A stretch of DNA of 64,000 nucleotides. Origin: Phycicoccus jejuensis. Its GTDB lineage: Bacteria; Actinomycetota; Actinomycetes; Actinomycetales; Dermatophilaceae. The DNA lies in assembly GCF_000720925.1 (NCBI RefSeq), contig NZ_JOEE01000004.1, positions 186,001 through 250,000 of the forward strand. Reading direction: 5' to 3'. A model generated the notes under the pieces. It was not told the origin of the DNA. It saw nothing but the letters and a program-made list of their open reading frames with translations, and did no database searches. Within the stretch, counting starts at the first letter, position 1. Each line of letters begins with the position of its first letter. The position numbers and the translations under genes are program-made. This document shows, piece after piece, positions 35,503-44,095 of this stretch.

Positions 35503-37677
35503 GTGGCGACCGAGTCCAGCCCGCTGCGGCCGATCATCGCCACGGCCGCCGCCGACTTCTCCAAGCACCGCGACGTCCACACCGTCGGCGACCTGCTCGC
35601 CTACTGGCCGCGTCGCTACCGCACCCGCGAGGCCGACCTCGGCGCCGTGACGCCGGGCGAGTTCCTCGTAGGGGTCGCCGAGGTGCGCTCCGCGCAGACC
35701 CGGCGGATGAAGACGCGCAAGGGCACGATGCTCGAGGTCGTCATCACCGATGGGCGCCACGAGCTCGACATCACGTTCTTCAAGGCCTGGGGGCACGACA
35801 AGGTGCTCGTGCCCGGGGCCCGCGGCATCTTCGCCGGGACGGTCGGCACCTACCGCGGGCGCCTCCAGCTGACGCACCCCGGCTACACGATGCTCGACGA
35901 CTACGACGCGGGGGAGCGGCGCGACCTCATCCCCATCTACCGCCGGGTCGGCAAGCTGCACACGTGGACGGTCACCGAGTCGGTGCGCCGCGTCCTCGAC
36001 GTCCTCGACGACGTGCCCGACGCCCTGCCGGCGGACGTCCGTGCGCGGCGGAACCTGGTGTCGCGCACCGACGCCCTGCGCGGCATCCACGGCCCGGACA
36101 CCCTCGAGCAGGTCGCGGCGGCGCAGCAGCGGCTGCGCTACGAGGAGGCGTTCGTCCTCCAGGCGACGCTCGCGCAGCGCCGGCGGGCCTCGGCCGCGAC
36201 GGCGACGCGCGCCCGCGCCGGGCAGGCCGACGGGCTGCTCGCCGCGTTCGACGAGCGGCTGCCGTTCACCCTCACCGACGGCCAGCGGGACATCGGCGCC
36301 GTCGTCGCCGACGAGATGGGCCGCGAGGTGCCGATGCACCGGCTGCTCCAGGGCGAGGTCGGCTCCGGCAAGACGGTCGTCGCGCTGCGGGCGATGCTCC
36401 AGGCGGTCGACTCCGGCGGCCAGGCTGCGCTGCTCGCCCCGACCGAGGTCCTCGCCGCGCAGCACCACCGGACGATCACCCGGATGCTCGGCGACCTCGC
36501 GGAGGGCGGGATGCTGGGCGGCGCCGAGCACGGGACGCGGGTCGCGCTGCTCACCGGCAGCCAGCCGACCGCGGAGCGCCGGCGCACCCTCCTCGACGTC
36601 GTGAGCGGCGACGCGGGCATCGTCGTCGGCACGCACGCGCTGCTCCAGGAGCACGTCGACTTCCACGACCTCGCCCTGGTCGTCGTCGACGAGCAGCACC
36701 GGTTCGGGGTCGAACAGCGGGACGCGTTGCGCGCCAAGGGGTCCACGCCGCCGCACGTCCTCGTCATGACCGCCACGCCCATCCCGCGCACCGTCGCGAT
36801 GACGGTCTTCGGCGACCTCGAGACCTCGACCCTGCGTGAGCTGCCCGCGGGGCGCGCGCCGATCACGACCCACGTCGTGCCCGAGGACCGGCCGGGGTGG
36901 ATGGAGCGGACGTGGCAGCGCATCGCCGAGGAGGTGCGGTCCGGCCGGCAGGCGTACGTCGTGTGCCCGCGCATCGGCGACGACGACGCGCCCGAGGACG
37001 GCGCCGTGCTCACCGTCGAGGCCACCGACCCCGACGCCGACGAGGCCCAGGCGCCGCCGCCGCGCCCGTTGACCAGCGTCACCGCCCTTGCCACGCGGCT
37101 GGCCGACGAGCCGGCGCTCGCCGGGCTCACCCTCGAGGTCCTGCACGGCCGGATGTCGCCCGAGGACAAGGACGCCGTCATGGGGCGCTTCCAGCGCGGC
37201 GAGACCGACGTCCTCGTCTCGACGACCGTGGTCGAGGTCGGGGTCGACGTGCCGAACGCGAGCGTCATGGTCGTCATGGACGCCGACCGCTTCGGGGTGA
37301 GCCAGCTGCACCAGCTGCGCGGGCGCATCGGCCGGGGCGGCTTCCCCGGGCTGTGCCTGCTCGTCACCGGGTCCGAGGCCGAGCCGGCCCTGACCCGGCT
37401 CGCCGCGGTCGCGGGGACGACGGACGGCTTCGAGCTCGCCCGCCTCGACCTCGCCCAGCGCCGCGAGGGCGACATCCTCGGCGCCGCGCAGCACGGCCGG
37501 CGCACGCAGCTGGAGTTCCTCCACATCCTCGAGCACGAGGACGTCATCGAGCAGGCCCGCGAGGACGCCTTCGCGCTCGTCGACGCCGACCCGGACCTCG
37601 CCGACCACCCCCTGCTGGCGGCCGCCGTCCAGGCCCGCGTGGACGCCGAGCAGGCCGCCTACTTGGAGCGTGGCTGA
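35503..37677 (+). CDS. recG: ATP-dependent DNA helicase RecG
   Basis: Remodels stalled forks and Holliday junctions; 724 residues. An N-terminal wedge/OB region (LLAYWPRRYRTREADL) is followed by helicase domains: Walker A QGEVGSGKTVVAL near residue 282, VVVDEQHRFGVEQR (DExH box) near residue 393, MTATPIPRT, LHGRMSPEDKD and the TRG region FGVSQLHQLRGRIGRG near residue 597. Starts at the GTG one base after the DAK2 stop; overlaps rsmD by 1 bp. Confidence 0.96.
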   Translation: MATESSPLRPIIATAAADFSKHRDVHTVGDLLAYWPRRYRTREADLGAVTPGEFLVGVAEVRSAQTRRMKTRKGTMLEVVITDGRHELDITFFKAWGHDKVLVPGARGIFAGTVGTYRGRLQLTHPGYTMLDDYDAGERRDLIPIYRRVGKLHTWTVTESVRRVLDVLDDVPDALPADVRARRNLVSRTDALRGIHGPDTLEQVAAAQQRLRYEEAFVLQATLAQRRRASAATATRARAGQADGLLAAFDERLPFTLTDGQRDIGAVVADEMGREVPMHRLLQGEVGSGKTVVALRAMLQAVDSGGQAALLAPTEVLAAQHHRTITRMLGDLAEGGMLGGAEHGTRVALLTGSQPTAERRRTLLDVVSGDAGIVVGTHALLQEHVDFHDLALVVVDEQHRFGVEQRDALRAKGSTPPHVLVMTATPIPRTVAMTVFGDLETSTLRELPAGRAPITTHVVPEDRPGWMERTWQRIAEEVRSGRQAYVVCPRIGDDDAPEDGAVLTVEATDPDADEAQAPPPRPLTSVTALATRLADEPALAGLTLEVLHGRMSPEDKDAVMGRFQRGETDVLVSTTVVEVGVDVPNASVMVVMDADRFGVSQLHQLRGRIGRGGFPGLCLLVTGSEAEPALTRLAAVAGTTDGFELARLDLAQRREGDILGAAQHGRRTQLEFLHILEHEDVIEQAREDAFALVDADPDLADHPLLAAAVQARVDAEQAAYLERG

Positions 37678-38240
37678 TGACCCGCATCATCGCCGGCACG
37701 CACGGCGGACGCACCCTGCGCACCCCGCCCGGCGCGGGGACCCGCCCGACGAGCGACCGGGTCCGCGAGGCGCTGTTCTCGGCGCTCGAGGCCCGCGGCG
37801 CGGTGCGCGGCGCCCACGTCCTCGACCTCTACGCCGGCTCCGGCGCGCTCGGCCTCGAGGCGGTGAGCCGCGGGGCGCGCTCGTGCGTGCTCGTCGAGTC
37901 CGACCGGCGCGCCGCGACGGTCATCGCCGCCAACGTCGCCTCGCTCGCGCTGCGAGGGGTGCGGGTCGTGCCGACGACGGTCGCCTCGGCGCTCGCCGGC
38001 GAGCCCGGGGCGGAGGGCCCGGCCGACCTCGTGCTGCTCGACCCCCCGTACGACGTGGGGGAGGATGCGCTGGCCTCCGTGCTGGAGCGGCTCGCCGACG
38101 GCTGGCTCGGGGACGACGGGCTCGTCGTCGTCGAGCGCTCCTCGCGCTCACCGGAGCCCGCGTGGCCCACCGGCCTCGAGCGCGTCGGCAAGCCGCGCAA
38201 GTACGGCGAGACCACCGTCTGGCTCGCCGAGCGCCCCTGA
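37677..38240 (+). CDS. rsmD: 16S rRNA (guanine966-N2)-methyltransferase
   Basis: 187 residues. Seen: RIIAGTHGGRTLRTPPG at the N-terminus, TRPTSDRVREALFSAL near residue 23, SAM motif VLDLYAGSGALGLEAVSRGA near residue 46 and the catalytic LVLLDPPYD near residue 118. Starts with a 1-bp overlap (TGATG) on the recG stop. The usual neighbour coaD follows after an inserted hemerythrin gene. Confidence 0.95.
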   Translation: MTRIIAGTHGGRTLRTPPGAGTRPTSDRVREALFSALEARGAVRGAHVLDLYAGSGALGLEAVSRGARSCVLVESDRRAATVIAANVASLALRGVRVVPTTVASALAGEPGAEGPADLVLLDPPYDVGEDALASVLERLADGWLGDDGLVVVERSSRSPEPAWPTGLERVGKPRKYGETTVWLAERP

Positions 38241-38290
38241 CGCTCGTCGAAGGACGGGATGCGTCGACGCAGGTCAGGCGTGCCGTCTGA

Positions 38291-38296
38291 CAGGAT
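38291..38296 (+). promoter_or_regulatory. -10 box of the hemerythrin gene
   Basis: CAGGAT ends exactly 6 nt before the ATG at 38303. The same CAGGAT and spacing occur before ftsY. Confidence 0.45.
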
Positions 38297-38302
38297 GCGT
38301 GG

Positions 38303-38932
38303 ATGAGCGACTACGAGATCCCCCGGCCGGTCAGCGGCGACGTCATCGAGCGCATCCTCGAGGACCACCGGCTCTTCGAGGACCTCCTGCGCGAGGCCCG
38401 GCGCACCGACACCGACCGTGAGGCCGCCCGCCGCGCCCTGGCCGAGGTGCTGACCGCGCACGCCGTCGCCGAGGAGGAGAAGGTCTACCCGACCCTGCGC
38501 CGCAAGGCCGACGACATCACCGACCACGAGGCCGAGCACGGCGAGGAGGAGCACGCCGAGATCAACGAGGCGCTGCTGGCCTTCCTGCGCGCCAAGGGCA
38601 CCGACACCCAGAAGTACGACGACGCCCTCGAGGACCTCGCGACGGTGGTCAACCATCACGCGAACGAGGAGGAGCAGACCATCCTCAACCCGGCGCGCGA
38701 GGAGGTCGACCTCGAGGTGCGCGAGCGGCTCGGCGTCGACTGGCTGACCCGCCGCAACCAGCTCCTCGAGGAGGGCTGCGGCTCCGAGGAGCAGGTCGCC
38801 GCCCTCATCGACGAGGCCGTCGCCAAGGGCGCCCTCGCCCCCGAGGAGGCCCGCGAGGAGGCCGACCGCATCAAGGAGGAGGCCAAGGAGAAGGCCGAGG
38901 AGGTCGAGGACGCCGCGAAGAACGGCGACTGA
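38303..38932 (+). CDS. hemerythrin HHE-domain protein
   Basis: 209 residues. The four-helix HHE domain supplies di-iron ligands: DHRLFEDLLREA near residue 21, LTAHAVAEEEKVYP near residue 49, DHEAEHGEEEHAEI near residue 74 and VVNHHANEEEQTI near residue 115. It may sense or store oxygen, iron or reactive nitrogen species. The C-terminal ~60 residues are a highly charged Glu/Lys helix without known function. Its own -10 box suggests independent transcription between rsmD and coaD. Confidence 0.88.
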   Translation: MSDYEIPRPVSGDVIERILEDHRLFEDLLREARRTDTDREAARRALAEVLTAHAVAEEEKVYPTLRRKADDITDHEAEHGEEEHAEINEALLAFLRAKGTDTQKYDDALEDLATVVNHHANEEEQTILNPAREEVDLEVRERLGVDWLTRRNQLLEEGCGSEEQVAALIDEAVAKGALAPEEAREEADRIKEEAKEKAEEVEDAAKNGD

Positions 38933-38954
38933 CCCACCCCGCCCGGGCCCTTGC

Positions 38955-38960
38955 TAGGTT
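38955..38960 (+). promoter_or_regulatory. -10 box of coaD
   Basis: TAGGTT ends 7 nt before the GTG at 38968. Confidence 0.45.
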
Positions 38961-38967
38961 GGCGCGC

Positions 38968-39471
38968 GTGAGCGAGCGCGTCCGCCGGGCCGTCTGCCCC
39001 GGCTCCTACGACCCGGTGACCCACGGCCACCTCGACGTCGTGGCGCGCGCCGCCGCGCTGCACGACGAGGTGGTCGTGGCGATCCTCCACAACCCCGCCA
39101 AGCAGGGGACCTTCACCGTCCCCGAGCGGGTGGCCCTCGTCGAGCACGCGCTCGCCGACCGGGACCTGGCCGACGTGGTGCGGGTCGAGGCCTTCGCGGA
39201 CCGGCTCCTCGTCGACGTCTGCCGCGACCTCGGGGCCGACGTCCTCGTCAAGGGCCTGCGCGGTGGCACCGACTTCGACTACGAGCTGCCGATGGCCCGC
39301 ATGAACCGCCACCTCACCGGCCTCGAGACCCTGTTCCTGCCGGGGGAGCCCTCGCTCGCCCACGTCTCGAGCTCGCTCGTCAAGGAGGTCGTCCGCTACG
39401 GCGGCGACGTGACCGGCCTCGTGCCCGACGAGGTCCGCGACGCCCTCGTCGAGCGGCTGCGTGAGCGCTGA
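38968..39471 (+). CDS. coaD: phosphopantetheine adenylyltransferase
   Basis: Fourth step of coenzyme A synthesis; 167 residues. Seen: GSYDPVTHGHLDVVARAA near residue 12 (the THGH nucleotidyltransferase motif), VKGLRGGTDFDYELPMARMNR near residue 93 and HVSSSLVKEVVRYGGDV near residue 132. GTG 38968 is preferred to the TTG at 38959 because the -10 box TAGGTT overlaps the latter. Its 3' end overlaps the acyltransferase gene by 11 bp. Confidence 0.95.
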   Translation: MSERVRRAVCPGSYDPVTHGHLDVVARAAALHDEVVVAILHNPAKQGTFTVPERVALVEHALADRDLADVVRVEAFADRLLVDVCRDLGADVLVKGLRGGTDFDYELPMARMNRHLTGLETLFLPGEPSLAHVSSSLVKEVVRYGGDVTGLVPDEVRDALVERLRER

Positions 39472-41581
39472 GGCGAGCGCCCCGGAGCAGACCCGCGCCG
39501 GGCAGCGCACGACGGGGCGGCGCCCGGGCTTCCGGCGCGACGTCGAGGGCCTGCGCGCCGTCGCGGTGCTCTCCGTGCTGGCCTACCACGCCGGCCTGCC
39601 GGTCCACGCCGGCTTCGTCGGCGTCGACATCTTCTTCGTCATCTCCGGCTTCCTCATCACCGGCCTGCTCGTCGCCGAGCTCGACCGCACGGGAACGGTC
39701 TCGTGGGTGCGCTTCGTCGGCCGCCGCGTGCGCCGGCTCCTGCCGGCCGCCGTGCTCGTCCTCCTCGTCACGAGCCTGTTCTCGTGGCTCGTCATCCCCG
39801 GGCAGCGCCGCCAGCAGGTCGGCCACGACGTCATCGCCGCCGCGACCTACGTCGTCAACTGGGTCCTCGCCGGCCGCGAGGTCGACTACCTCTCCTCGGA
39901 CGTGCGCCCGTCGCCGGTGCAGCACTTCTGGAGCCTCGCGGTCGAGGAGCAGTTCTACGTCCTCTGGCCGCTCCTCCTGCTGACCCTCGCCGTCGTGGCC
40001 CGCCTGCTCGGCCGGCGCCCCGACCGCCGCACCGTGGCGATCGCCCTCGGCGCGCTGACCGGGGTGTCGTTCGTCTGGTCGCTCGTCGCCTCGCACACGA
40101 GCCCGGAGGCGTCCTTCTTCACGACGACGACCCGCGTCTGGGAGCTCGGCGTCGGTGCCCTGCTCGCCGTGTGGCTGACCGGCCGCGAGCGCCCCGCGGG
40201 CGGCAGCCGCGCCGCCGACGCCCTCGGCTGGCTGGGGCTCGCCGCCGTCGTCGTCGTCGCCGTCGCGCTGCCCACCGGCATCGAGTGGCCGAGCGGCTGG
40301 GCGCTCCTGCCGACGCTGCCGACCGCGCTCGTCCTCTGGGCCGGGTGGCGCGGGGGCCGCTCCGGCCCGGTCCGGCTCCTCGGCACCCGGGCGATGGTCT
40401 GGGTCGGCGGCCTGTCGTACTCGATCTACCTCTGGCACTGGCCGGTGCTCGTCCTCGGGGACTGGAGCGCCGAGCGGCTGACCGGCGGTCCGCTGCCCGG
40501 ATGGGCCCGCGTCGCGCTCGCCCTGGGGTCGCTCTGGCCGGCGTGGGTGTCGTGGCGGTTCGTCGAGCAGCCGATCCACCACGGGACGTGGCTGCGGCGT
40601 CGGCCGCGCGTCCTCGTCGCCGCGGGCCTCGGGATGTCCGGGCTGGCCGTGCTCGCCGCCCTGCCGCTGCTGCCGCTGGCGTCCCCGTTCGTCACGACGC
40701 CGCCGGACGGCCGCGTGCCGCCGCTCACGCAGCTCGGGGCATCCACCGTCGTGCCGGGCCGCGCCGTCGCCGACGACGTGCAGCCCGGCTGGGTCACGCC
40801 CGACCTGCTCGTCAGCGGCGAGGACCGGCCGGACGCCGACGTCGACCGCTGCCAGGTCGACCACGGCGCCACGGAGCCGGTCGCCTGCACCTTCGGCGAC
40901 CCGCGTGGCGCCGTCACCGTCGCGCTCGTCGGGGACTCCAAGGCGATGCAGTGGCTGCCCGCGCTCCAGGAGCAGGCCGGCGAGCGCGGCTGGCGCGTCG
41001 TCACCTACGGCAAGTCCGCTTGCGCGTTCAGCGCCGCACCGGCGGCCAACGCCGGCCGGGCCTACCCCGAGTGCGACGCCTGGAACGCCGCCGTGGCGCG
41101 GGCGCTCGCGGCCGACCCGCCGGACGTGCTCGTCACCTCCGGCGTGGCGCGGGGAGCCTGGGACGGCTCGCGCACCGACGCCCCGCTCCTCGAGGACGGC
41201 TACGCGCGGCGCTGGGCCGCGCTCGCCCGAGCCGGGCTCCCGGTCGTCGTCGTCGGCGACAGCCCCGTCTCGCCGGACGACCTCGACGTCTGCGCCGCCT
41301 GGCACCCCGACGCGCTCGCGCAGTGCACCTTCGCGGCCGGCCCGGCCGTCGCGGCGAGCGGCCTGCCGGTGCAGCGCCCGGCCGTCGCGCGGGCGGGGGA
41401 GGGCGTCGCGCTCCTCGACCTCACTCCGTGGATCTGCCCCGGCGGCGAGTGCCCGCTGGTCGTCGGGCACGTCACCGTCCACCGCGCCGGCGACCACGTC
41501 ACCGCGACCTACGCCCGCACCCTCGCGCCGCAGGTCGCGGGCGCTGTCGAGGCCGCCCTCGCCCCGCCGGGACGCCGCTGA
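39461..41581 (+). CDS. acyltransferase-3/SGNH fusion (OatA-like), copy 1
   Basis: 706-residue membrane O-acyltransferase. Residues ~25-390 are an acyltransferase-3 domain with about ten membrane segments: [51 protein letters not shown] and [12 protein letters not shown]. The outer C-terminal part is an SGNH-like domain with ALVGDSKAMQW near residue 487 (GDS) and a late DHVTATYA. Such proteins acetylate peptidoglycan or surface sugars; substrate unknown. GTG 39461 overlaps coaD by 11 bp. Confidence 0.88.
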   Translation: MSAEASAPEQTRAGQRTTGRRPGFRRDVEGLRAVAVLSVLAYHAGLPVHAGFVGVDIFFVISGFLITGLLVAELDRTGTVSWVRFVGRRVRRLLPAAVLVLLVTSLFSWLVIPGQRRQQVGHDVIAAATYVVNWVLAGREVDYLSSDVRPSPVQHFWSLAVEEQFYVLWPLLLLTLAVVARLLGRRPDRRTVAIALGALTGVSFVWSLVASHTSPEASFFTTTTRVWELGVGALLAVWLTGRERPAGGSRAADALGWLGLAAVVVVAVALPTGIEWPSGWALLPTLPTALVLWAGWRGGRSGPVRLLGTRAMVWVGGLSYSIYLWHWPVLVLGDWSAERLTGGPLPGWARVALALGSLWPAWVSWRFVEQPIHHGTWLRRRPRVLVAAGLGMSGLAVLAALPLLPLASPFVTTPPDGRVPPLTQLGASTVVPGRAVADDVQPGWVTPDLLVSGEDRPDADVDRCQVDHGATEPVACTFGDPRGAVTVALVGDSKAMQWLPALQEQAGERGWRVVTYGKSACAFSAAPAANAGRAYPECDAWNAAVARALAADPPDVLVTSGVARGAWDGSRTDAPLLEDGYARRWAALARAGLPVVVVGDSPVSPDDLDVCAAWHPDALAQCTFAAGPAVAASGLPVQRPAVARAGEGVALLDLTPWICPGGECPLVVGHVTVHRAGDHVTATYARTLAPQVAGAVEAALAPPGRR

Positions 41582-41591
41582 CGGCCCCGGT

Positions 41592-41621
41592 TTGGGGAGG
41601 TGGGGGGCCTGCCGGTACCGT
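41592..41621 (+). promoter_or_regulatory. promoter of the DUF177-rpmF-rnc-mutM operon
   Basis: TTGGGG (41592-41597) and TACCGT (41616-41621) are 18 bp apart, about 60 bp before the DUF177 ATG. Confidence 0.5.
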
Positions 41622-41682
41622 TGTCCTTCGGTCTGCGTCCGTGCGGCGTGACCCGAACCCGTCCCGACCCCACCGAAAGCCC

Positions 41683-42261
41683 ATGTCGCGTCTCGATCCC
41701 CGGTCCCCCTTGGTGCTCGACACCAAGCTCGTGGGCCGTCGACCCGGGACGATGCACGAGCTCGAGCGTGAGGCAGGGGCGCCGAGCGATCTCGGCACCG
41801 ACGTCATCCGCGTCGAGGAGGGCAGCCCGCTGTCCCTCTCGCTGCGGATGGAGTCCGTCGTCGAGGGTGTGCTCGTCACGGGTTCGGTGCGCGGTACGGC
41901 CACCGGCGCCTGCGTGCGGTGCCTGGACCCGGTGAGCGTCCCGCTCGACGGTCACTTCCAGGAGCTGTTCGTTCACGCCGATCGCCACGACCACCACCAC
42001 GAGGTGGGGGACGAGGACGCCGACGAGGAGTACCGCGTCGAGGACGGCTACATCGACCTCGACCCGGTGGTCCGGGACACGGTGGTGCCTGCACTGCCGT
42101 TCCAGCCGGTGTGCCGGCCGGACTGCCCCGGGCTCTGCTCCGTGTGCGGACAGCCGCTCGCGGAGGACCCCGAGCACCAGCACGACGAGATCGACCCCCG
42201 ATGGGCGGCGCTCTCGGCCCTGGCCGAGAACCCGTCCACGCCGACAGAGAAGAGGACCTGA
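41683..42261 (+). CDS. DUF177 (YceD-like) protein
   Basis: 192 residues. The family is linked to 23S rRNA accumulation in bacteria and plants and almost always precedes rpmF, as here (1-bp gap). Seen: SVRGTATGACVRCLDPVSVPLDG near residue 65, then a long acidic loop with a His-rich stretch (HADRHDHHHEVGDEDADEE), then the C-terminal cysteines CRPDCPGLCSVCG, likely a zinc site. Start taken at the ATG 41683. Confidence 0.92.
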   Translation: MSRLDPRSPLVLDTKLVGRRPGTMHELEREAGAPSDLGTDVIRVEEGSPLSLSLRMESVVEGVLVTGSVRGTATGACVRCLDPVSVPLDGHFQELFVHADRHDHHHEVGDEDADEEYRVEDGYIDLDPVVRDTVVPALPFQPVCRPDCPGLCSVCGQPLAEDPEHQHDEIDPRWAALSALAENPSTPTEKRT

Positions 42262-42262
42262 C

Positions 42263-42457
42263 GTGGCCGTTCCGAAGCGGAAGATGTCGCGCTCCAACAC
42301 CCGCTCGCGCCGCGCCAACTGGAAGGCGACGGTCGTCGCGACGACCACCTGCCCGCAGTGCAAGGCGCCGACCCAGCCGCACATGGCGTGCCCGTCGTGC
42401 GGCACCTACAAGGGGCGCCACTTCGGCGCCGCCGAGCGCACCGAGCACCAGGGCTGA
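42263..42457 (+). CDS. rpmF: 50S ribosomal protein L32
   Basis: 64 residues. Seen: [20 protein letters not shown], the zinc ribbon [17 protein letters not shown] (two CxxC pairs) and GTYKGRHF. This is the zinc-binding form, like L28 in this window. Second gene of the operon; rnc follows after 11 bp. Confidence 0.97.
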   Translation: MAVPKRKMSRSNTRSRRANWKATVVATTTCPQCKAPTQPHMACPSCGTYKGRHFGAAERTEHQG

Positions 42458-42468
42458 CCCCCCTCCCC

Positions 42469-43233
42469 ATGGGGAAGGGGTCGGCCTCGGCCGATGCACT
42501 CGCGCCCCTGCGCCCCGTCGCCGAGCTCGTCGGTCACCTCTCGGAGGTGACCGGCGGTCCCGTCGACGAGGCGCTGGTCCGGCGTGCCCTCACCCACCGC
42601 TCGTACGCGTACGAGATGGGGGGACTGCCGCACAACGAGCGGCTCGAGTTCCTCGGTGACTCCGTCCTCGGGCTCGTCGTCACGACGACGCTCTACGACA
42701 CCAACCCGGACGAGTCCGAGGGCCAGCTCGCGAAGCTGCGCGCCGCCGTGGTCAACATGCGGGCCCTCGCCGACGTCGGGCGCACGCTCGGCCTCGGCGA
42801 CTTCGTGTTCCTCGGCCGCGGCGAGGAGAGCACCGGCGGGCGCGACAAGGACTCGATCCTCGCCGACACCGTCGAGGCGGTCATCGGCGCCGTGTACCAG
42901 TCGGCCGGCATCGAGGCCGCGGGCGAGCTCGTCCACAGCCTCGTCGACCCGCTGCTCGCCCAGTCCGCCACCCTCGGAGCCGGCCTGGACTGGAAGACGA
43001 GCCTGCAGGAGATCAGCTCGCGCCACGGCCTCGGCTCGCCCGAGTACGTCGTGACCGAGGACGGCCCCGAGCACGCGAAGTCCTTCGAGGCCGCGGTCGT
43101 CGTCGGCGGCCAGGTCCTCGGCCGCGGCTGCGGCCGGACGAAGAAGGTCGCCGAGCAGGAGGCCGCCGCGCACGGCTGGGCCGCCATCCGCGACGCCCAC
43201 GAGCCGCCCGAGGGCCGCCCGAGCGGTGCCTGA
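42469..43233 (+). CDS. rnc: ribonuclease III
   Basis: Double-stranded RNA endonuclease, 254 residues. Seen: [31 protein letters not shown] near residue 38 (signature with Mg ligands), [16 protein letters not shown] near residue 128, and a C-terminal dsRNA-binding domain (WKTSLQEIS ... [16 protein letters not shown]). The ATG lies in a C-run/G-run inverted repeat (CCCCTCCCC AT GGGGAAGGGG) that could hide the start in the mRNA. Overlaps mutM by 8 bp. Confidence 0.95.
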   Translation: MGKGSASADALAPLRPVAELVGHLSEVTGGPVDEALVRRALTHRSYAYEMGGLPHNERLEFLGDSVLGLVVTTTLYDTNPDESEGQLAKLRAAVVNMRALADVGRTLGLGDFVFLGRGEESTGGRDKDSILADTVEAVIGAVYQSAGIEAAGELVHSLVDPLLAQSATLGAGLDWKTSLQEISSRHGLGSPEYVVTEDGPEHAKSFEAAVVVGGQVLGRGCGRTKKVAEQEAAAHGWAAIRDAHEPPEGRPSGA

Positions 43234-44095
43234 GCTCCCCGAGGTCGAGGTCGTCCGCCGCGGCCTCGCCGCACACGTCGAGGGCCGGCGTCTCGCGACC
43301 GTCGAGCTGCGGGGACATCGGGTCGCGCGCCGCCACCTGCCCGGGCCGCAGGACCTCGCCCAGCGCCTCGAGGGCCGCCGGGTCGCCGCCGTCCGCCGCC
43401 GCGGCAAGTACCTCTGGTGGGACCTCGAGGACTCCGTCGGTCTCATCCTCCACCTCGGGATGAGCGGCCAGCTGCTCGTCGAGGACGCCGCCGCGCCCGA
43501 CGAGAAGCACCTGCACGGCCGGTTCACCTTCGAGGACGGCGGACCCGAGCTGCGCTTCGTCGATCAGCGCACCTTCGGCGGTCTCGCGCTCGCCGACCTC
43601 GACGACGCCGGCGTGCCGCGCAGCATCGCCCACATCGCGCCCGACCCCCTGGAGCCGGCGTTCGACCGGGCCGCGACGATCCGGCGCATCAAGGCCAAGG
43701 ACAGCGCGGTCAAGCGCGTCCTGCTCGACCAGACCGTCGTCTCCGGCATCGGCAACATCTACGCCGACGAGTCCCTCTGGCGCGCGCAGGTGCACGGCGA
43801 GCGGCCGGCGTCGGCCCTGACCAAGCCGCGCATCGGTGCCCTCCTCGACCACGCGACCGACGTGATGACCGAGGCGCTGGGCCAGGGCGGGACGAGCTTC
43901 GACGCCCTCTACGTCAACGTCAACGGCGCCTCGGGCTACTTCGACCGCTCGCTGGCCGCCTACGGCCAGGCCGGCCGCCCGTGCCGACGCTGCGGCACCC
44001 CCATCCGCCGCGAGCAGTTCATGAACCGCAGCTCGTTCTCGTGCCCGCGCTGCCAGCCGCGCCCCCGCAGGGTCAGGGCAGCGGGATCGGCTTGA
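43226..44095 (+). CDS. mutM: formamidopyrimidine-DNA glycosylase
   Basis: Removes 8-oxoguanine and cleaves the abasic site; 289 residues. After Met removal the N-terminus is [13 protein letters not shown] with the catalytic proline. Also [13 protein letters not shown] near residue 73, [14 protein letters not shown] near residue 174 and a zinc finger CRRCGTPI...SCPRC at the end. GTG 43226 fits the invariant N-terminus. Tail-to-tail overlap of 23 bp with the second acyltransferase. Confidence 0.96.
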   Translation: MPELPEVEVVRRGLAAHVEGRRLATVELRGHRVARRHLPGPQDLAQRLEGRRVAAVRRRGKYLWWDLEDSVGLILHLGMSGQLLVEDAAAPDEKHLHGRFTFEDGGPELRFVDQRTFGGLALADLDDAGVPRSIAHIAPDPLEPAFDRAATIRRIKAKDSAVKRVLLDQTVVSGIGNIYADESLWRAQVHGERPASALTKPRIGALLDHATDVMTEALGQGGTSFDALYVNVNGASGYFDRSLAAYGQAGRPCRRCGTPIRREQFMNRSSFSCPRCQPRPRRVRAAGSA

